From assembly GCA_903895595.1 (NCBI GenBank), contig CAITUP010000147.1:1-42083 (forward strand): a stretch of 42,083 nt of DNA, written 5' to 3'. The stretch is from an uncultured Acetobacteraceae bacterium. Its GTDB lineage: Bacteria > Pseudomonadota > Alphaproteobacteria > Acetobacterales > Acetobacteraceae. The position numbers and the translations under genes were made by a program. The notes beneath the pieces are model-generated. The model made no database searches. It saw only the letters and a list, made by a program, of their open reading frames with translations, and had not been told where the DNA came from. Shown in pieces: positions 25,881 to 34,049 of the stretch (within the stretch, counting starts at the first letter, position 1; every line of letters starts with the position of its first letter).

Positions 25881-26639
25881 TTAACGCGGTTTGCCAAAAT
25901 TCCCGGCCTTGTGGGCGGCCTCGATCGCATCCAGCAGACCGCCATCGACGCCCATGGGCCGCAGCACCGCGACGGGGATGATCGCCGCCGGTCCGCAGGC
26001 GGCGATGACGTGCGGCAGATCGGCGGGCTGGATCGCGACTCCCCCCGCTTGGGCATCGGGCCACAGCATCAGGGGCAGTTCGTCGCCCTCGAGCGCCTGG
26101 GCACACTCGGCATCGGGCTTGCTCGCCTTCAAATAGAGGGCCCGCAGCTTGGGGGACGTTAGGACCCCCAGCCGGGTCCCGTCCGCGGCCGAGGTCAGCG
26201 ACGCTTTGCCCGACAGCGCCTTCGGCATCAGCCGCTCCCAGTTCAACGGGGAGCCGGTGCGCAGATCGTAGGCCAGCGCGAACAGCGCTGCGTCGGGATG
26301 GGGACCGCCGCAGTAGATTTCGTCGGCCGCGGTCACGGACAGAAAAGCGGGCCCGCGCATCGCCACCCGGACGGTTCGTGTCCAGCCCGCGCCGTGCGGG
26401 TCGGCCCCGGACTCGCGGAGGTCCTTGCGGCAGGACGCCGCGGCCGCGCGGCCCCGTTCGTCCGCGGCGGCCAGGGCCTGGTTGATCTTTTGGGATGGGG
26501 CGTCTTCGGCCTCGGCCAGACGCGGGAATGCCTCCAGACCCGTTTCGGCCGGCGGCATCGGTGTCAGGCGCAGCGGTTCCGCCGCCAGGGCAGGCGCTGC
26601 CAACGGCAGCAACAGGGCGAAGAGGAGGCTTGGTTTCAT
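25881..26639 (-). CDS. Secreted protein with DUF3298-like domain
   Basis: 252 aa from the ATG at 26639. A signal peptide is plain (MKPSLLFALLLPLAAPALA, cut before AEPLRL). The central part has YCGGPHPDAALFALAYDLRTG, the Gly-Gly-x-His-Pro and Asp-Leu-x-Thr-Gly pattern of the DUF3298 domain found in RsiV and PdaC-type proteins, followed by the usual two-half layout. Two or three Cys residues could form disulfides. The function is unknown; lysozyme- or peptidoglycan-related binding is known only for some relatives. It converges on the MFS gene with 3 bases between. Confidence 0.65.
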   Translation of the reverse strand: MKPSLLFALLLPLAAPALAAEPLRLTPMPPAETGLEAFPRLAEAEDAPSQKINQALAAADERGRAAAASCRKDLRESGADPHGAGWTRTVRVAMRGPAFLSVTAADEIYCGGPHPDAALFALAYDLRTGSPLNWERLMPKALSGKASLTSAADGTRLGVLTSPKLRALYLKASKPDAECAQALEGDELPLMLWPDAQAGGVAIQPADLPHVIAACGPAAIIPVAVLRPMGVDGGLLDAIEAAHKAGNFGKPR

Positions 26640-26763
26640 CGGGGCGGTTTCCGTCTCGGTCGCTGGCGATAGGGTATGCCGGTCTTCCTGGCGCGGCGCG
26701 AGGCGCTTAAGAACGATGTCGGCCAAGACTCCGATGAAACCTCAGCCGAACAGGAACGCCCCC

Positions 26764-27534
26764 ATGCACGAACGCCTTGTTCAGGTCCCCACCGCCGACG
26801 GGACCATGGAAACTTTTATCACGCACCCCGAGCAGGGCGGGCCGTTCGCGGCTGTTGTGTTGTTCATGGATGTGTGGGGCATCCGCGAGGAACTCTACGA
26901 CATCGCTCGGCGTATCGCGACGGTGGGTTACTGCGCTGTGGTGCCGGACCTTTACTACCGCCAGGGTCGGGTGCGGCATGAGTTCCGGGACGCCGATGGG
27001 CGGATGATTTCGCTGCACGCGTTGCCCGAGGCCGACCGGCAGAAGGTGGTGGCACCGTTGGCGCAGCTGTCGGACACGATGGTGGTGGCGGATACGGGAT
27101 CGTTGATCGGGTATCTGGATGCCAACGCCCCGGTGCGGCCGGGGCCGATGGGGTCGGTGGGCTACTGCATGGGCGGGCGGCACGTTCTCAGCGTCGCCGC
27201 GGCCTATCCGGAACGTTTCCGAGCTTCGGCCGGGCTGCATCCGACCAGCGTGATTTCGGATCGTTCGGACTCGCCGCACAAACTGTTGGATCGGATGCGG
27301 GGGGAGGTCTACTGCGGCTTCGCGGAAACGGATGCGTATGCGCCGTTGCCGATGATCGAGGAACTCGGGCGGATGTTCGCGGGGTGCCCGTCGGTGGGGT
27401 ATCACCATGAAATCCATAAGGGCGCGGTGCATGGGTATGCGCTGCCGGATCGGGATATTCACCATAAGGCTGGGGCGAACCGGGATTGGGAGCTGATTTT
27501 CGCGATGTACCGTCGGCAGTTGGGACCGGTCTGA
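26764..27534 (+). CDS. Dienelactone hydrolase-family protein
   Basis: 256 aa from the ATG at 26764 (AGGA 8 bases before it; an in-frame ATG at 26734 is less likely). The alpha/beta-hydrolase triad reads Cys135 in GYCMGG, Asp190 in FAETDAYAP and His223 in VHGYALPDR, the Cys-Asp-His set of dienelactone hydrolases. FMDVWGIREELYDIARRIA is the family's N-terminal block. It would open a lactone or a related ester. The substrate is unknown. It ends 141 bases before rpmI. Confidence 0.88.
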   Translation: MHERLVQVPTADGTMETFITHPEQGGPFAAVVLFMDVWGIREELYDIARRIATVGYCAVVPDLYYRQGRVRHEFRDADGRMISLHALPEADRQKVVAPLAQLSDTMVVADTGSLIGYLDANAPVRPGPMGSVGYCMGGRHVLSVAAAYPERFRASAGLHPTSVISDRSDSPHKLLDRMRGEVYCGFAETDAYAPLPMIEELGRMFAGCPSVGYHHEIHKGAVHGYALPDRDIHHKAGANRDWELIFAMYRRQLGPV

Positions 27535-27541
27535 AACATCC

Positions 27542-27570
27542 TTGCAACCCCGCCGTCGCCCCGCTATAGA
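27542..27570 (+). promoter_or_regulatory. Sigma-70-type promoter for rpmI-rplT
   Basis: TTGCAA (27542-27547) and TATAGA (27565-27570) are separated by 17 bases, a good housekeeping promoter. It begins just after the dienelactone hydrolase stop and leaves a leader of about 95-100 bases before rpmI. Confidence 0.65.
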
Positions 27571-27623
27571 CCCGCCCCTCAGTCTGCGCGCCGGGCCTGA
27601 AATGGGCATGCCCGGCCGCGACT

Positions 27624-27657
27624 GCGTGTTCGCGGGACCGTCCCGCACTGAACACGC
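27624..27657 (+). promoter_or_regulatory. Strong leader hairpin before rpmI
   Basis: GCGTGTTC (27624-27631) pairs with GAACACGC (27650-27657), and inside GCGGGA (27632-27637) pairs with TCCCGC (27641-27646) around CCG, with a 3-base bulge (ACT). The 14-pair stem ends 6 bases before the AAGGAGA ribosome site of rpmI. L20 is known to repress its own operon through leader RNA structure in several bacteria, so this is a candidate L20 site. That assignment is inference. Confidence 0.5.
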
Positions 27658-27675
27658 CCTTAGAAGGAGACCGAA

Positions 27676-27879
27676 ATGCCCAAAATGAAGACCAAGTCGT
27701 CGGTCAAAAAGCGGTTCAAGATCACCGCGACCGGCAAAGTGATGGCTGGCCCTGGCAAGAAGCGCCACTGCCTGTCCGCCCGTTCTCAGAAGGCCAAGCG
27801 GTCCAACCGCGGCAGCCAGACGCTGACCCACGCCGACGGTCTGACCGTTATGCAGTGGGTACCGTACGGTCTGGGTTAA
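27676..27879 (+). CDS. rpmI: 50S ribosomal protein L35
   Basis: 67 aa, the normal length of bL35, with the typical [20 protein letters not shown] start and the basic [15 protein letters not shown] stretch that contacts 23S rRNA. The ribosome site AAGGAGA is at 27664-27670. It is followed by rplT after 15 bases. infC, which often stands just upstream in bacteria, is not present here; a dienelactone hydrolase-like gene takes that place. Confidence 0.97.
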   Translation: MPKMKTKSSVKKRFKITATGKVMAGPGKKRHCLSARSQKAKRSNRGSQTLTHADGLTVMQWVPYGLG

Positions 27880-27894
27880 GGGGAGCGATAGAGC

Positions 27895-28251
27895 ATGGCA
27901 CGCGTCAAACGGGGTACCACCACCCACGCCCGTCACAAGAAGGTCCTTGAGCAGTCCAAGGGCTTTGTCGGGCGTTCGTCCACCAATTATCGCATTGCGC
28001 GGGAACGGCTGGAGAAGTCGCTCCAGTACGCTTACCGCGACCGGCGCAACAAGAAGCGCGATTTCCGCGGTCTGTGGATCCAGCGCATCAACGCCGCTGT
28101 GCGGGAACACGGGCTGATCTACAGCAAGTTCATCGACGGTCTGAAGAAGGCCGGGATCGAGATGGACCGCAAGGTGCTGGCCGCGATTGCTTACGACGAC
28201 CCTGCGTCGTTCAAGGCGATTGTGGAGAAGGTTCAGGCCGCTTTGGGCTGA
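27895..28251 (+). CDS. rplT: 50S ribosomal protein L20
   Basis: 118 aa, the normal length of bL20. It has the basic N-terminal arm ([23 protein letters not shown]), [22 protein letters not shown], and the conserved C-terminal globular part with [15 protein letters not shown]. It is an early assembly protein of the large subunit and often an autogenous regulator. In many alphaproteobacteria pheS follows directly; here an opposite-strand cassette intervenes. Confidence 0.97.
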   Translation: MARVKRGTTTHARHKKVLEQSKGFVGRSSTNYRIARERLEKSLQYAYRDRRNKKRDFRGLWIQRINAAVREHGLIYSKFIDGLKKAGIEMDRKVLAAIAYDDPASFKAIVEKVQAALG

Positions 28252-28272
28252 GGGGGCTTTCACTCGACGAAG

Positions 28273-28317
28273 GACGAGCAGCGGGGCGCTTGTTTTAGGC
28301 GTCCCGTCGCTCTCGTC
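28273..28317. terminator. Hairpin between rplT and the convergent cassette
   Basis: The segment starting GACGAGCAGCGGGGCGC (28273-28289) pairs imperfectly with GCGTCCCGTCGCTCTCGTC (28299-28317) around a T-rich loop. It lies in the 72 bases between the convergent stops of rplT and the first cassette protein and could end transcription from both sides. A downstream T-tract is lacking, so its efficiency is uncertain. Confidence 0.4.
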
Positions 28318-28323
28318 TCGATG

Positions 28324-28806
28324 TTAGACGGTCGGCAGACACGTCGCCAGGACGAGGGATGCATCCGACAGGAGTGAGAGCGTTAATTCGTATTGATCCT
28401 GATCTTGGTAGTACATCTCAACGACACCGTTGATCGCGCCATGGTGGGGGTTCAGCGGCTCTTCTTCCTCCACTGGCTCCCAGGTCACCGTGAGTTCCGC
28501 AGCCTCAACTGCCTTAACCAGGAGTTTGCCGGCATAAAATCGATCATGATCGCATCCCCAATCGAGCGATAATCCATCGTTTAGCAGCGAGGATTCGATA
28601 TTCACTGAAAGATATTTATCGTGATGTCGGAGGTTGGGCCGATTCTGCGGCAACCTGGGTTCGAAGGCTGCCGCAGGAAGACGGTAACATTTCAAGCGCT
28701 GATCGAACACCATTGGCTGCCGTTTGTCGCGTCGGGCACGTCGGATAACGCCCTCGAACGGATCGACGATACGTTCACCCGATGTCGCGACATTAGACGG
28801 CGGCAT
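28324..28806 (-). CDS. Cassette protein C: small unknown protein
   Basis: 160 aa from the ATG at 28806, 10 bases after the preceding stop; an ATG at 28860 would overlap the neighbour and is a second choice. The sequence has a basic N-terminal part (IRRARRDKR), a YRLPAAAFEP block, then HHDKYLSVNIESSLL at 61-75, an acidic loop (EPVEEEEP) and a hydrophobic end. The HxxYLSVN-type stretch resembles small hypothetical proteins I associate with sporadic gene clusters, but I know no function. It is the last gene of the three-gene cassette between rplT and pheS. Its codons are visibly richer in A/T than those of the ribosomal genes. Confidence 0.7.
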   Translation of the reverse strand: MPPSNVATSGERIVDPFEGVIRRARRDKRQPMVFDQRLKCYRLPAAAFEPRLPQNRPNLRHHDKYLSVNIESSLLNDGLSLDWGCDHDRFYAGKLLVKAVEAAELTVTWEPVEEEEPLNPHHGAINGVVEMYYQDQDQYELTLSLLSDASLVLATCLPTV

Positions 28807-28816
28807 AGCGGGGTTT

Positions 28817-29320
28817 TCAGACCGATCTGCCTGCGAGGGTCTCAAGAGCCTTTCGGACATGGGCAAGGCTTGGATCGCGTCCCCGAAACGCCTGGAATTC
28901 GCCGCGCACGTCGTCAGTGAGAACGAATGGCGGCGTATCCGCGCGAAAACGGACCTCAAGGTCGATATCGTATATGTGCCACTCCACGCTCACGCCGCCC
29001 AGTTGAAGCGGGATAACTAAAGGAAGGGGTACGTATCCAGCAAAACCAACTACAGCCTCGAGAGCCTGTTCCCAAATCTGGGGCGCGGGCGGATCGATGG
29101 CGTCCTCGGCCATCATCTCATTCGCGCAATCCAGACCGAGATTGAAGGCCTGATAAAAATTTGCGATTTGCTGCCATCGCTGGGGCGTGATCTGTCCAAG
29201 CGACGCACCTGGCACGCGCATCGTCCGAACGGGCAGTGCTGTTGTGCTGATAAACGCCCCTACGTTGGCGGACCACATCGACTGTGTCGGTTTAGGGGGC
29301 ACGGGCGCCATAGCGTTCAT
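28817..29320 (-). CDS. Cassette protein B: GGV-EWH-DLE motif protein
   Basis: 167 aa; the ATG at 29320 overlaps the TIGR04255 gene's stop by 4 bases (ATGA), which fixes the start and couples translation. A helical middle (RWQQIANFYQAFNLGLDCANE) is followed by LGGVSVEWHIYDIDLEVRF at 107-125. That Gly-Gly-x-x-x-Glu-Trp-His then Asp-x-Glu pattern recurs, to my knowledge, in small hypothetical proteins of bacterial conflict-type clusters, but no activity is established. It is the middle gene of the cassette and probably works with its neighbours. Confidence 0.75.
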   Translation of the reverse strand: MNAMAPVPPKPTQSMWSANVGAFISTTALPVRTMRVPGASLGQITPQRWQQIANFYQAFNLGLDCANEMMAEDAIDPPAPQIWEQALEAVVGFAGYVPLPLVIPLQLGGVSVEWHIYDIDLEVRFRADTPPFVLTDDVRGEFQAFRGRDPSLAHVRKALETLAGRSV

Positions 29321-30141
29321 ATGTCTCTCCTCTCCCAGCATTTGTGGGCGCTGTCCGTCGTCAATGCGGCGAAGCAGCGTACAATTTGATCGTGAGCTAT
29401 ATCGTGGAAGCCGAGGATACCATCGGTATCTGTGGTTTCGGGGATGCCCCGCACCGCAACCTCCAGTTGGAGAGAGCGGTCCAGCGATGGCGGCATGACA
29501 ATCGTCGTAGCACTCGTTGTTACCCGGCCATAGGCCTGTCCGTCGGGATGCTTCAAAGTAAACCGAGCGATGGACGAAAAATCCTCCATTTCCCCGGCCC
29601 ATTCAGACCCGAGATCGGGCGACCAGCCGCGAAGCCAGTCATGCGGCGTCATGACCGTATCGCGCGGCCAATTTCCCATCTGGTTAATATATGCCATCTC
29701 GCACAGTTCGGGCGCTACATTGCCCAACCGGCAGTCCGCCACGAATGTCTCTAAAATTTCGAAAACCTTCAGGAACTCGCCGGAGATTGTCGGGAAATGA
29801 GGGTATGCCTCTTTTCCCGAGCCAGCCCGCCAATTGAACAGCAGGCGATCCGGCTGAAGCTGGATCAGCATGGTGTCATCGGCGGAAATGAACCAAGCGC
29901 GCGGTAGCTCCACCAGAAGTGGAATTTCGAATCTGAGCATCATTTGTTGGGGCGTGCCGAAATATTCTCGCTCCGGCGGCAGCGCCGGAACCGTTTGCAC
30001 CTTTGGATAGCGGTCCTTGAGGAGGTCGTGAAAATGTCCGGGATGGGCGATATCGAAGTTCAAGCGACGAAACCGCACCCCGTGCATGACCTCGATCACG
30101 GGGGGGCGGTCGAATTTAGGGTGTGATGCGACGTCGATCAT
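29317..30141 (-). CDS. Cassette protein A: TIGR04255 family protein
   Basis: 274 aa from the ATG at 30141. The N-terminus KFDRPPVIEVMHGVRF, then AWFISADDTMLIQLQPDRLLFNWR (82-105) with AYPHFPTISGEF, is the pattern of the TIGR04255 family, described as sporadically distributed and of unknown function. The last third has alternating beta-type segments and no recognisable catalytic motif. It leads the cassette and is coupled to gene B by a 4-base overlap. A 283-base spacer with pheS, transcribed the other way, holds its promoter. Sporadic distribution and insertion in a conserved operon suggest horizontal transfer. Confidence 0.8.
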   Translation of the reverse strand: MIDVASHPKFDRPPVIEVMHGVRFRRLNFDIAHPGHFHDLLKDRYPKVQTVPALPPEREYFGTPQQMMLRFEIPLLVELPRAWFISADDTMLIQLQPDRLLFNWRAGSGKEAYPHFPTISGEFLKVFEILETFVADCRLGNVAPELCEMAYINQMGNWPRDTVMTPHDWLRGWSPDLGSEWAGEMEDFSSIARFTLKHPDGQAYGRVTTSATTIVMPPSLDRSLQLEVAVRGIPETTDTDGILGFHDIAHDQIVRCFAALTTDSAHKCWERRDI

Positions 30142-30424
30142 GAGCTTCGGTCCAGTTGGTCGCCACTCTGGCAACCTGCGTCGTGATCGGTCAACAGCCC
30201 GTTCTTGCGCGGCCATTCGAGGGTGCCTATAGGCCCTCCGCTCACGACCACCCAAACGCCGAACAACCGAAGGGCCGGTTGTCGGTTTGGAATGCCACCC
30301 GCGATGAGGTGGGGCAGCCGGCAGTGAACGTCAAGGCACGGCCGCCGTTCGTGCGGTGCCGCAAAAGGGAATGCTTCGACCGGGTCGCCAAACATGGAGG
30401 TGACCCCTGATACGACGAGGGATT
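30142..30424. other. Spacer between TIGR04255 gene and pheS
   Basis: This divergent spacer must hold promoters for both sides. I see one hairpin, ACAACCG (30263-30269) and CGGTTGT (30276-30282) with a 6-base loop. Short open frames on both strands lack ribosome sites and familiar sequence, so I call no gene here. No phenylalanine-rich attenuator peptide was found. Confidence 0.4.
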
Positions 30425-31492
30425 ATGACCGACGACCTCCTGGCTCTGAAAACCGAAACCGACGCGGCCCTTTCCGCCGCCACCGACCTGCGCGCCTGGG
30501 ACGCCATTCGCGTCGCCGTGCTCGGGCGCAATGGCACCCTGACCGGCCTGCTGCGCGACCTCGGCAAAACGCCCCCCGATCAACGCCGGGAACGCGGTGC
30601 CGCCCTGAACCAGCTGAAAGACGCGCTGAACACCGCCATCGAGGCCCGCAAGACCGCGCTGGAAGCCGCCGCCCTCGATGCTCGGTTGGCGGGGGAAAAG
30701 ATCGACGTCACCCTGCCGCCCCGCCCGCGCGCGCAAGGCCTGATCCACCCCGTCGCCCGCACGATGGAGGAAATCGTCGCCATCTTCGGCGCCATGGGCT
30801 GCACCCTGTCGGACGGCCCGGACGTGGAATCCGACTGGCTCAACTTCGGCGCCCTCAATATCCCCGCGCACCATCCCGCTCGCGCCGACCACGACACGTT
30901 CTATCTGCCGGCCTCCGACGGAAAACCGCCGCCGGTGCTGCGCACCCACACCTCCCCGGTGCAGATTCGCACCATGCTGAACCAGCCGCCGCCGATCCGC
31001 ACCATCGTCATCGGGCGAACCTATCGCGCCGACCACGACGCCACGCATTCGCCGATGTTCCATCAGTGCGAGGGCCTGATCATCGATCGCGACCTGAACC
31101 TCGGCCACCTCAAGGGCTGCCTGACCGATTTCCTGCGCACGTTCTTCGATATCGCCAACCTGCCGGTGCGGTTCCGTTCGTCGTATTTCCCGTTCACCGA
31201 ACCGTCGATGGAGGTCGATATCGGCTGGAACCGCCGGACCGGCGAACTCGGCAAAGGCGGCGACTGGTTGGAAATTCTCGGCAGCGGGATGGTGCATCCG
31301 CGCGTGCTCGCCAATTGCGGTATCGACCCGCGGGAGTGGCAGGGCTTCGCCTGGGGCATGGGGATCGAGCGGGTGACGATGCTCAAGCACGGCATGGCCG
31401 ATCTGCGGCCGTTCTACGAATCCGACCTCCGCTGGCTGCGCCATTACGGGTTCAACCCGCTGGCGCCCACCATGCTGCATGAGGGGCTCTAA
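30425..31492 (+). CDS. pheS: Phenylalanyl-tRNA synthetase alpha subunit
   Basis: 355 aa of the bacterial alpha subunit. An N-terminal coiled coil (about 1-90) binds tRNA; the class II core follows with motif 1 around HPVARTMEEIVAIF, GPDVESDWLNFGALNIP, motif 2 around FRSSYFPFTEPSMEVDI and motif 3 GFAWGMGIERVTMLKHG. It joins phenylalanine to tRNA-Phe as an alpha2beta2 enzyme with PheT. pheT starts 2 bases after the stop. It is separated from rplT by the TIGR04255 cassette and so must use its own promoter. Confidence 0.96.
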   Translation: MTDDLLALKTETDAALSAATDLRAWDAIRVAVLGRNGTLTGLLRDLGKTPPDQRRERGAALNQLKDALNTAIEARKTALEAAALDARLAGEKIDVTLPPRPRAQGLIHPVARTMEEIVAIFGAMGCTLSDGPDVESDWLNFGALNIPAHHPARADHDTFYLPASDGKPPPVLRTHTSPVQIRTMLNQPPPIRTIVIGRTYRADHDATHSPMFHQCEGLIIDRDLNLGHLKGCLTDFLRTFFDIANLPVRFRSSYFPFTEPSMEVDIGWNRRTGELGKGGDWLEILGSGMVHPRVLANCGIDPREWQGFAWGMGIERVTMLKHGMADLRPFYESDLRWLRHYGFNPLAPTMLHEGL

Positions 31493-31494
31493 TC

Positions 31495-33954
31495 ATGAAA
31501 TTTTCCCTCTCCTGGCTGAAGACGCATCTGGAAACGGATGCGCCGCTGGAAACCATCACCGACACCCTGACCCAGATCGGGCTGGAGCTGGAGGGCGTCG
31601 ATAACAAGGGCGCCGCGCTGGCCGCGTTCCGCATCGTGCACGTGGTCGAGGCGGTGCAGCACCCGAACGCCGACCGGCTGCGCGTCTGCACCGTCGACAC
31701 CGGCGATGGCATTTTGTCCGTTGTCTGCGGGGCGCCGAACGCGCGCACTGGGATGAAGGCGGTGCTGGCGCGGGCCGGCGATACGATCCCGGAATCCGGC
31801 GCGGTGCTGAAAATCGGCGAAATCCGCGGTGTGAAGAGCAACGGCATGCTGATGTCGGCGCGCGAGATGGGCCTCGGCGACGACCATGCGGGGATTGTCG
31901 ATCTCCCCGCCGACGCGCCGGTCGGTGTGCCATACCCCGTCTGGGCGGGCATGAACGATCCGATCATCGAGATCGGCGTCACCCCCAATCGCGGCGACTG
32001 CTTTTCCATTCGCGGCGTTGCCCGCGATCTGGCCGCCGCCGGCCTGGGCACGCTGAAGCCCTTCGCCCCCGCGCGTATTCCCGCCGCGTTCGAGGGTGGA
32101 CCGTCCTGGAAGATCGATTTCCCGGAGGCATGCCCCTGGATTATAGGCCGCACCATTCGTGGCGTGAAAAACTCCGCCAGCCCGAAATGGTTGCAGGACC
32201 GTCTGACCTCCATCGGCCTGCGCCCGATCAACGCGCTGGTGGACGTGACGAATTTCTTCACCCTCGACCTCGGCCGCCCGCTGCATGTGTTCGACGTGGC
32301 GAAACTGTCCGGGGACACGCTGACGCTGCGGCGCGGCGCCGGGGAAACAATGCGTGCCCTGAATGGCAAAGACTACGCCGTTCACGCCGATGACTGCGTC
32401 ATTTGCGACGACGCGGGCGTGCAATCCATCGCCGGCGTGATCGGCGGGGAGCCGACCGGCTGCGACGAGACCACCACCACCGTGTTCGTCGAATGCGCTT
32501 TGTTCGATCCCGTCCGCATCGCCTTGACCGGCCGCCGCCACCAGATCGTCTCCGACGCCCGCCAGCGGTTCGAGCGTGGGCTGGACCCGGCCTTGATGCC
32601 CGACGCCATCGAGGCGGCAACGGCGCTGATCCTGGAACTCTGCGGCGGCGAGGCGGGAGCGGTCACGCAAGCCGGTGCCGAACCGGCCTGGCAGCGCGAC
32701 GCCACCATGCGCTTCGCCCGTATCGCCAGCTTCGGCGGTTCGGATATTTCTGCCGGCGACGCCGTGACGTCGCTGGAACGCCTCGGCTTTGTCGTCAGGC
32801 ACCGGGACGCCGATTCGGTTACCGTCGCTGTCCCCTCCTGGCGCAACGATGTCGCTGCCCGCATCGCGCTGGATCAGTCGCCCGAACTGGAACCTGCCCG
32901 CGCGGCGGCCGCGGCCGAGGGATGCGTGACGATCGAACCGGAATGCGACCTGATCGAGGAAGTGTTGCGCCTGCGTGGCCTGGACGCAGTGCCGGCAGTG
33001 TCGCTGCCTCGGGTCGCTTCGGTGCCGGCCGCGACTCTGACCCCGCGTCAGAAGCGCTCGGCTCTGGCCCGCCGCACTTTGGCGGCGCAGGGGCTGATGG
33101 AGTGCGTCACGTTCAGTTTCATGGCGACCGCCGAGGCCGCCCCGTTCGGCGACACGCCCGACGCGCTGCGCCTGTCCAACCCCATTGCCGCCGATCTGGA
33201 TCAGCTCCGCCCAACCCCGGTCGCCACGTTGGCCTTGGCCGCCAAGCGCAACGCCGCGCGGAGCTACCCCGATGTCGGTCTGTTCGAGGTCGGGCCGGCC
33301 TTCGACACTGCCGCGCCTTTGGGCCAGCGCCTGATGGCGGCGGGCGTACGGTCGGGTGCATCGCCGCGCAACTGGGCCTCGGCCGCGGTGGGTGTGGACG
33401 CGATGGACGCCAAGGGCGACCTCTGGGCGGCGATGGCGGCCATCGAGGTGCCGCTGGAAGGCCTGCAGGTGACTGCCGACGCCCCGTCCTTCTACCACCC
33501 CGGCCGCTCCGCCACCGTGCGGCAAGGGCGAACGGTGCTGGGCCGCTTCGGCGAAATCCATCCGCGCGTGCTGGCGGAACTGGACCTGCCGGCGCCGATG
33601 GTCGCGTTCGAGCTGGATTTGGACGCCGTCGCCGACCCCAAGCGCCGCCGCAAATCCGCCCCGGACCTGTCGGCGTTCCAACCGCTGCGCCGCGATTTCG
33701 CATTCCTGGTGGATAGCGGGGTGACGGCGGACGCGGTCCTGCGCGCCGCCAAGGGCGCCGAACGGACGCTGATTACGGGTGTGACGCTGTTCGACGTCTA
33801 CGAGGGCGACAAGGTGCCCGAGGGGAAAAAATCGTTGGCGGTGGAGGTCATGTTCCAGCCGCGCGAACGCACTTTGACGGATGCCGAGATCGAGGCCGCC
33901 GGCCAAAAGGTGATCGCGGCGGTGGCGAAGGCGACGGGGGCGGCATTGCGGTAG
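31495..33954 (+). CDS. pheT: Phenylalanyl-tRNA synthetase beta subunit
   Basis: 819 aa. The domains in order are an EMAP-type tRNA-binding part (about 39-150, with VEAVQHPNADRLRVCTVDTG), B3/B4 editing (about 210-380), B5 (about 400-500), the inactive class II core, and the C-terminal FDX-ACB domain (LSAFQPLRRDFAFLVD to the end). In B5 the usual PSWRxD...DLIEEVLR is split by about 27 Ala-rich residues (454-480), a likely lineage-specific insertion. It forms alpha2beta2 with PheS. The next gene on this strand is the ATPase of the second cassette. Confidence 0.95.
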   Translation: MKFSLSWLKTHLETDAPLETITDTLTQIGLELEGVDNKGAALAAFRIVHVVEAVQHPNADRLRVCTVDTGDGILSVVCGAPNARTGMKAVLARAGDTIPESGAVLKIGEIRGVKSNGMLMSAREMGLGDDHAGIVDLPADAPVGVPYPVWAGMNDPIIEIGVTPNRGDCFSIRGVARDLAAAGLGTLKPFAPARIPAAFEGGPSWKIDFPEACPWIIGRTIRGVKNSASPKWLQDRLTSIGLRPINALVDVTNFFTLDLGRPLHVFDVAKLSGDTLTLRRGAGETMRALNGKDYAVHADDCVICDDAGVQSIAGVIGGEPTGCDETTTTVFVECALFDPVRIALTGRRHQIVSDARQRFERGLDPALMPDAIEAATALILELCGGEAGAVTQAGAEPAWQRDATMRFARIASFGGSDISAGDAVTSLERLGFVVRHRDADSVTVAVPSWRNDVAARIALDQSPELEPARAAAAAEGCVTIEPECDLIEEVLRLRGLDAVPAVSLPRVASVPAATLTPRQKRSALARRTLAAQGLMECVTFSFMATAEAAPFGDTPDALRLSNPIAADLDQLRPTPVATLALAAKRNAARSYPDVGLFEVGPAFDTAAPLGQRLMAAGVRSGASPRNWASAAVGVDAMDAKGDLWAAMAAIEVPLEGLQVTADAPSFYHPGRSATVRQGRTVLGRFGEIHPRVLAELDLPAPMVAFELDLDAVADPKRRRKSAPDLSAFQPLRRDFAFLVDSGVTADAVLRAAKGAERTLITGVTLFDVYEGDKVPEGKKSLAVEVMFQPRERTLTDAEIEAAGQKVIAAVAKATGAALR

Positions 33955-34049
33955 CGGACGCTTGACTTGGCGGGAGTATGGTGCCGTGATATGCTTAGGT
34001 CGAGTGTTATAGCCTTTGGCGCGAGCGCCGGCCGGAAGGAAGACTGCGT

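Noticed and set aside
30156-30410. An 84-codon forward frame just before pheS
   Set aside because: It has no ribosome site and no familiar sequence, and it lies in a divergent spacer that should hold promoters.
31489-33906. An 805-codon reverse open frame opposite pheT
   Set aside because: pheT has clear domains across the whole span. The reverse frame is a codon-bias shadow with low-complexity composition.
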